In this document: piece by piece, positions 49,903 through 50,482 of the stretch
How positions within the stretch are numbered: the stretch's first letter is position 1
Layout of the letters: the number at the start of each line of letters is the position of its first letter
Assembly (NCBI RefSeq): GCF_905212365.1
Contig: NZ_CAJMEH010000007.1
Span: 1 to 50,482, forward strand
Source: an uncultured Phascolarctobacterium sp.
Lineage (GTDB): Bacteria; Bacillota; Negativicutes; Acidaminococcales; Acidaminococcaceae
Direction of reading: 5' to 3'
Length of the DNA stretch: 50,482 bases
Notes under the pieces: model-generated
Databases searched by the model: none
The model's input: the letters and a program-made list of their open reading frames with translations, nothing else
Told to the model about the DNA's origin: nothing
Made by a program: the position numbers and the translations under genes

Positions 49903-50482
49903 TTACGGCAAGTCGACTCTGACTGCGGCTTCATAAACTGCGGCCAGAGGCACTCCCTGCTCCTTGGCAAGCTGCGCGGCGCTGGCGTATTCCACATAAC
50001 GGCGTTCTCCCTGCGGCGTTTGGCACAGCTTCACCTGCACCTGGCCGTAAGGCGTCCGCACTGACGCCTGTTTGCGCGGCAGCACGCTGCGCTCCATAAA
50101 ACAGCGGCGAATGCCGATGGTCGTAGTTTCGCTGAAAATAATCTGCTCCAGCCTTTCGATATTCTCCTGACGGCACAGCACCTGCAGCTGCCAGGCCGGA
50201 CGGTTCTTTTTCATAAAGGCCGGCAGATACTGCACATCCAGCGCCCCTGCCTCCAAAAGCCGCTCCATAGTATAGCCCAGCAGCTCGCCGCTGCAATCGT
50301 CCAGATTGGTTTCCAGCTTGCAAATCTTGTCGCCATCAGCAGTTAAAGTTTTTTTTTAGACGCTTCGATGAGCATGGCCCGCAAAATACTGGGGCGTTCA
50401 TAGGTGCGCTTGCCTGTGCCCAGGCCTATGGCCTTAATCTGAAACTGCTCCGGCAGCTCGTCGCCCGTCCTGACGGCGGCTA
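49903..50482 (-). CDS. larC: LarC nickel-pincer cofactor protein, 3' part, read across a -1 frameshift
   Basis: The upstream frame (from the window edge to a stop at 50343) reads KAIGLGTGKRTYERPSILRA then SKKKL. The downstream frame (to 49903) reads DKICKLETNLDDCSGELLGY, then ERLLEAGALDVQYLP and MKKNRPAWQLQVLC. Together they match the end of LarC (former DUF111), which inserts nickel into the lactate racemase cofactor. The frames join if the ribosome slips back one base at the A9 run (plus-strand T at 50349-50357). The downstream part has no good start of its own. Programmed frameshifting in larC is reported for Lactiplantibacillus plantarum; a sequencing error is the alternative. Confidence 0.82.

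Overview
The window looks like chromosomal DNA of a gut Negativicutes bacterium (a diderm Firmicute), possibly of the Phascolarctobacterium/Acidaminococcaceae type; the genus is inference. Evidence: Firmicute gene orders (prmA-rsmE-mtaB, hit-rpsU-yqeY-nfeD-floA, glyQS behind a T-box, dapB-asd-lysC-dapA behind a lysine riboswitch), typical Firmicute ribosome binding sites and sigma-A promoters, and secreted CsgG, FlgT-like and LPP20-like proteins that make most sense in a cell with an outer membrane. Almost all housekeeping genes are on the minus strand.

Layout. 1-8.3 kb: 5' part of a PEP synthase gene, a small acidic protein, then pgeF, a B12-binding radical SAM gene, a polyphosphate:AMP phosphotransferase, a membrane-anchored protein, floA and nfeD. 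8.3-13.5 kb: yqeY, rpsU, hit, mtaB, rsmE and prmA. This conserved block is interrupted twice, by a probable type I toxin-antitoxin locus (9.5-9.9 kb) and by a DUF559 gene with GC-rich palindromes (12.0-12.55 kb). 13.6-17.9 kb: ilvA (plus strand) and a three-gene iron/cobalamin-type ABC importer. 17.9-28.2 kb: an accessory, AT-richer region of unknown exported and membrane proteins, with a translationally coupled MFS trio, two copies of a ~50 bp palindrome, a CAP-domain protein, a deleted IS110-type element and a CsgG/FlgT/LPP20 group that may form an outer-membrane assembly. 28.5-32.4 kb: a small XRE regulator, a membrane protein, then a decayed mobile region containing a fic gene split by an IS30-family element and a phage terminase fragment fused to the 3' end of rlmD. 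32.4-46.4 kb: rlmD, glyQS with T-box, a CGGC-domain gene, the lysine/diaminopimelate operon under a lysine riboswitch, a MNT-HEPN pair, dut, pnp and a zinc-ribbon membrane protein. 46.5-50.5 kb: an intact IS110-type element with a structured 5' non-coding end, a large unknown gene, and larC split by a frameshift at an A9 run.

The most noteworthy items are the convergent type I toxin-antitoxin candidate at 9.5-9.9 kb, the secreted CsgG/FlgT/LPP20 cluster (one member carrying a homopolymer frameshift in its signal peptide), the A9 frameshift in larC, the scarless reconstruction of fic across the IS30 copy, and the DUF559/palindrome unit. All family assignments come from reading motifs; no database search was run.
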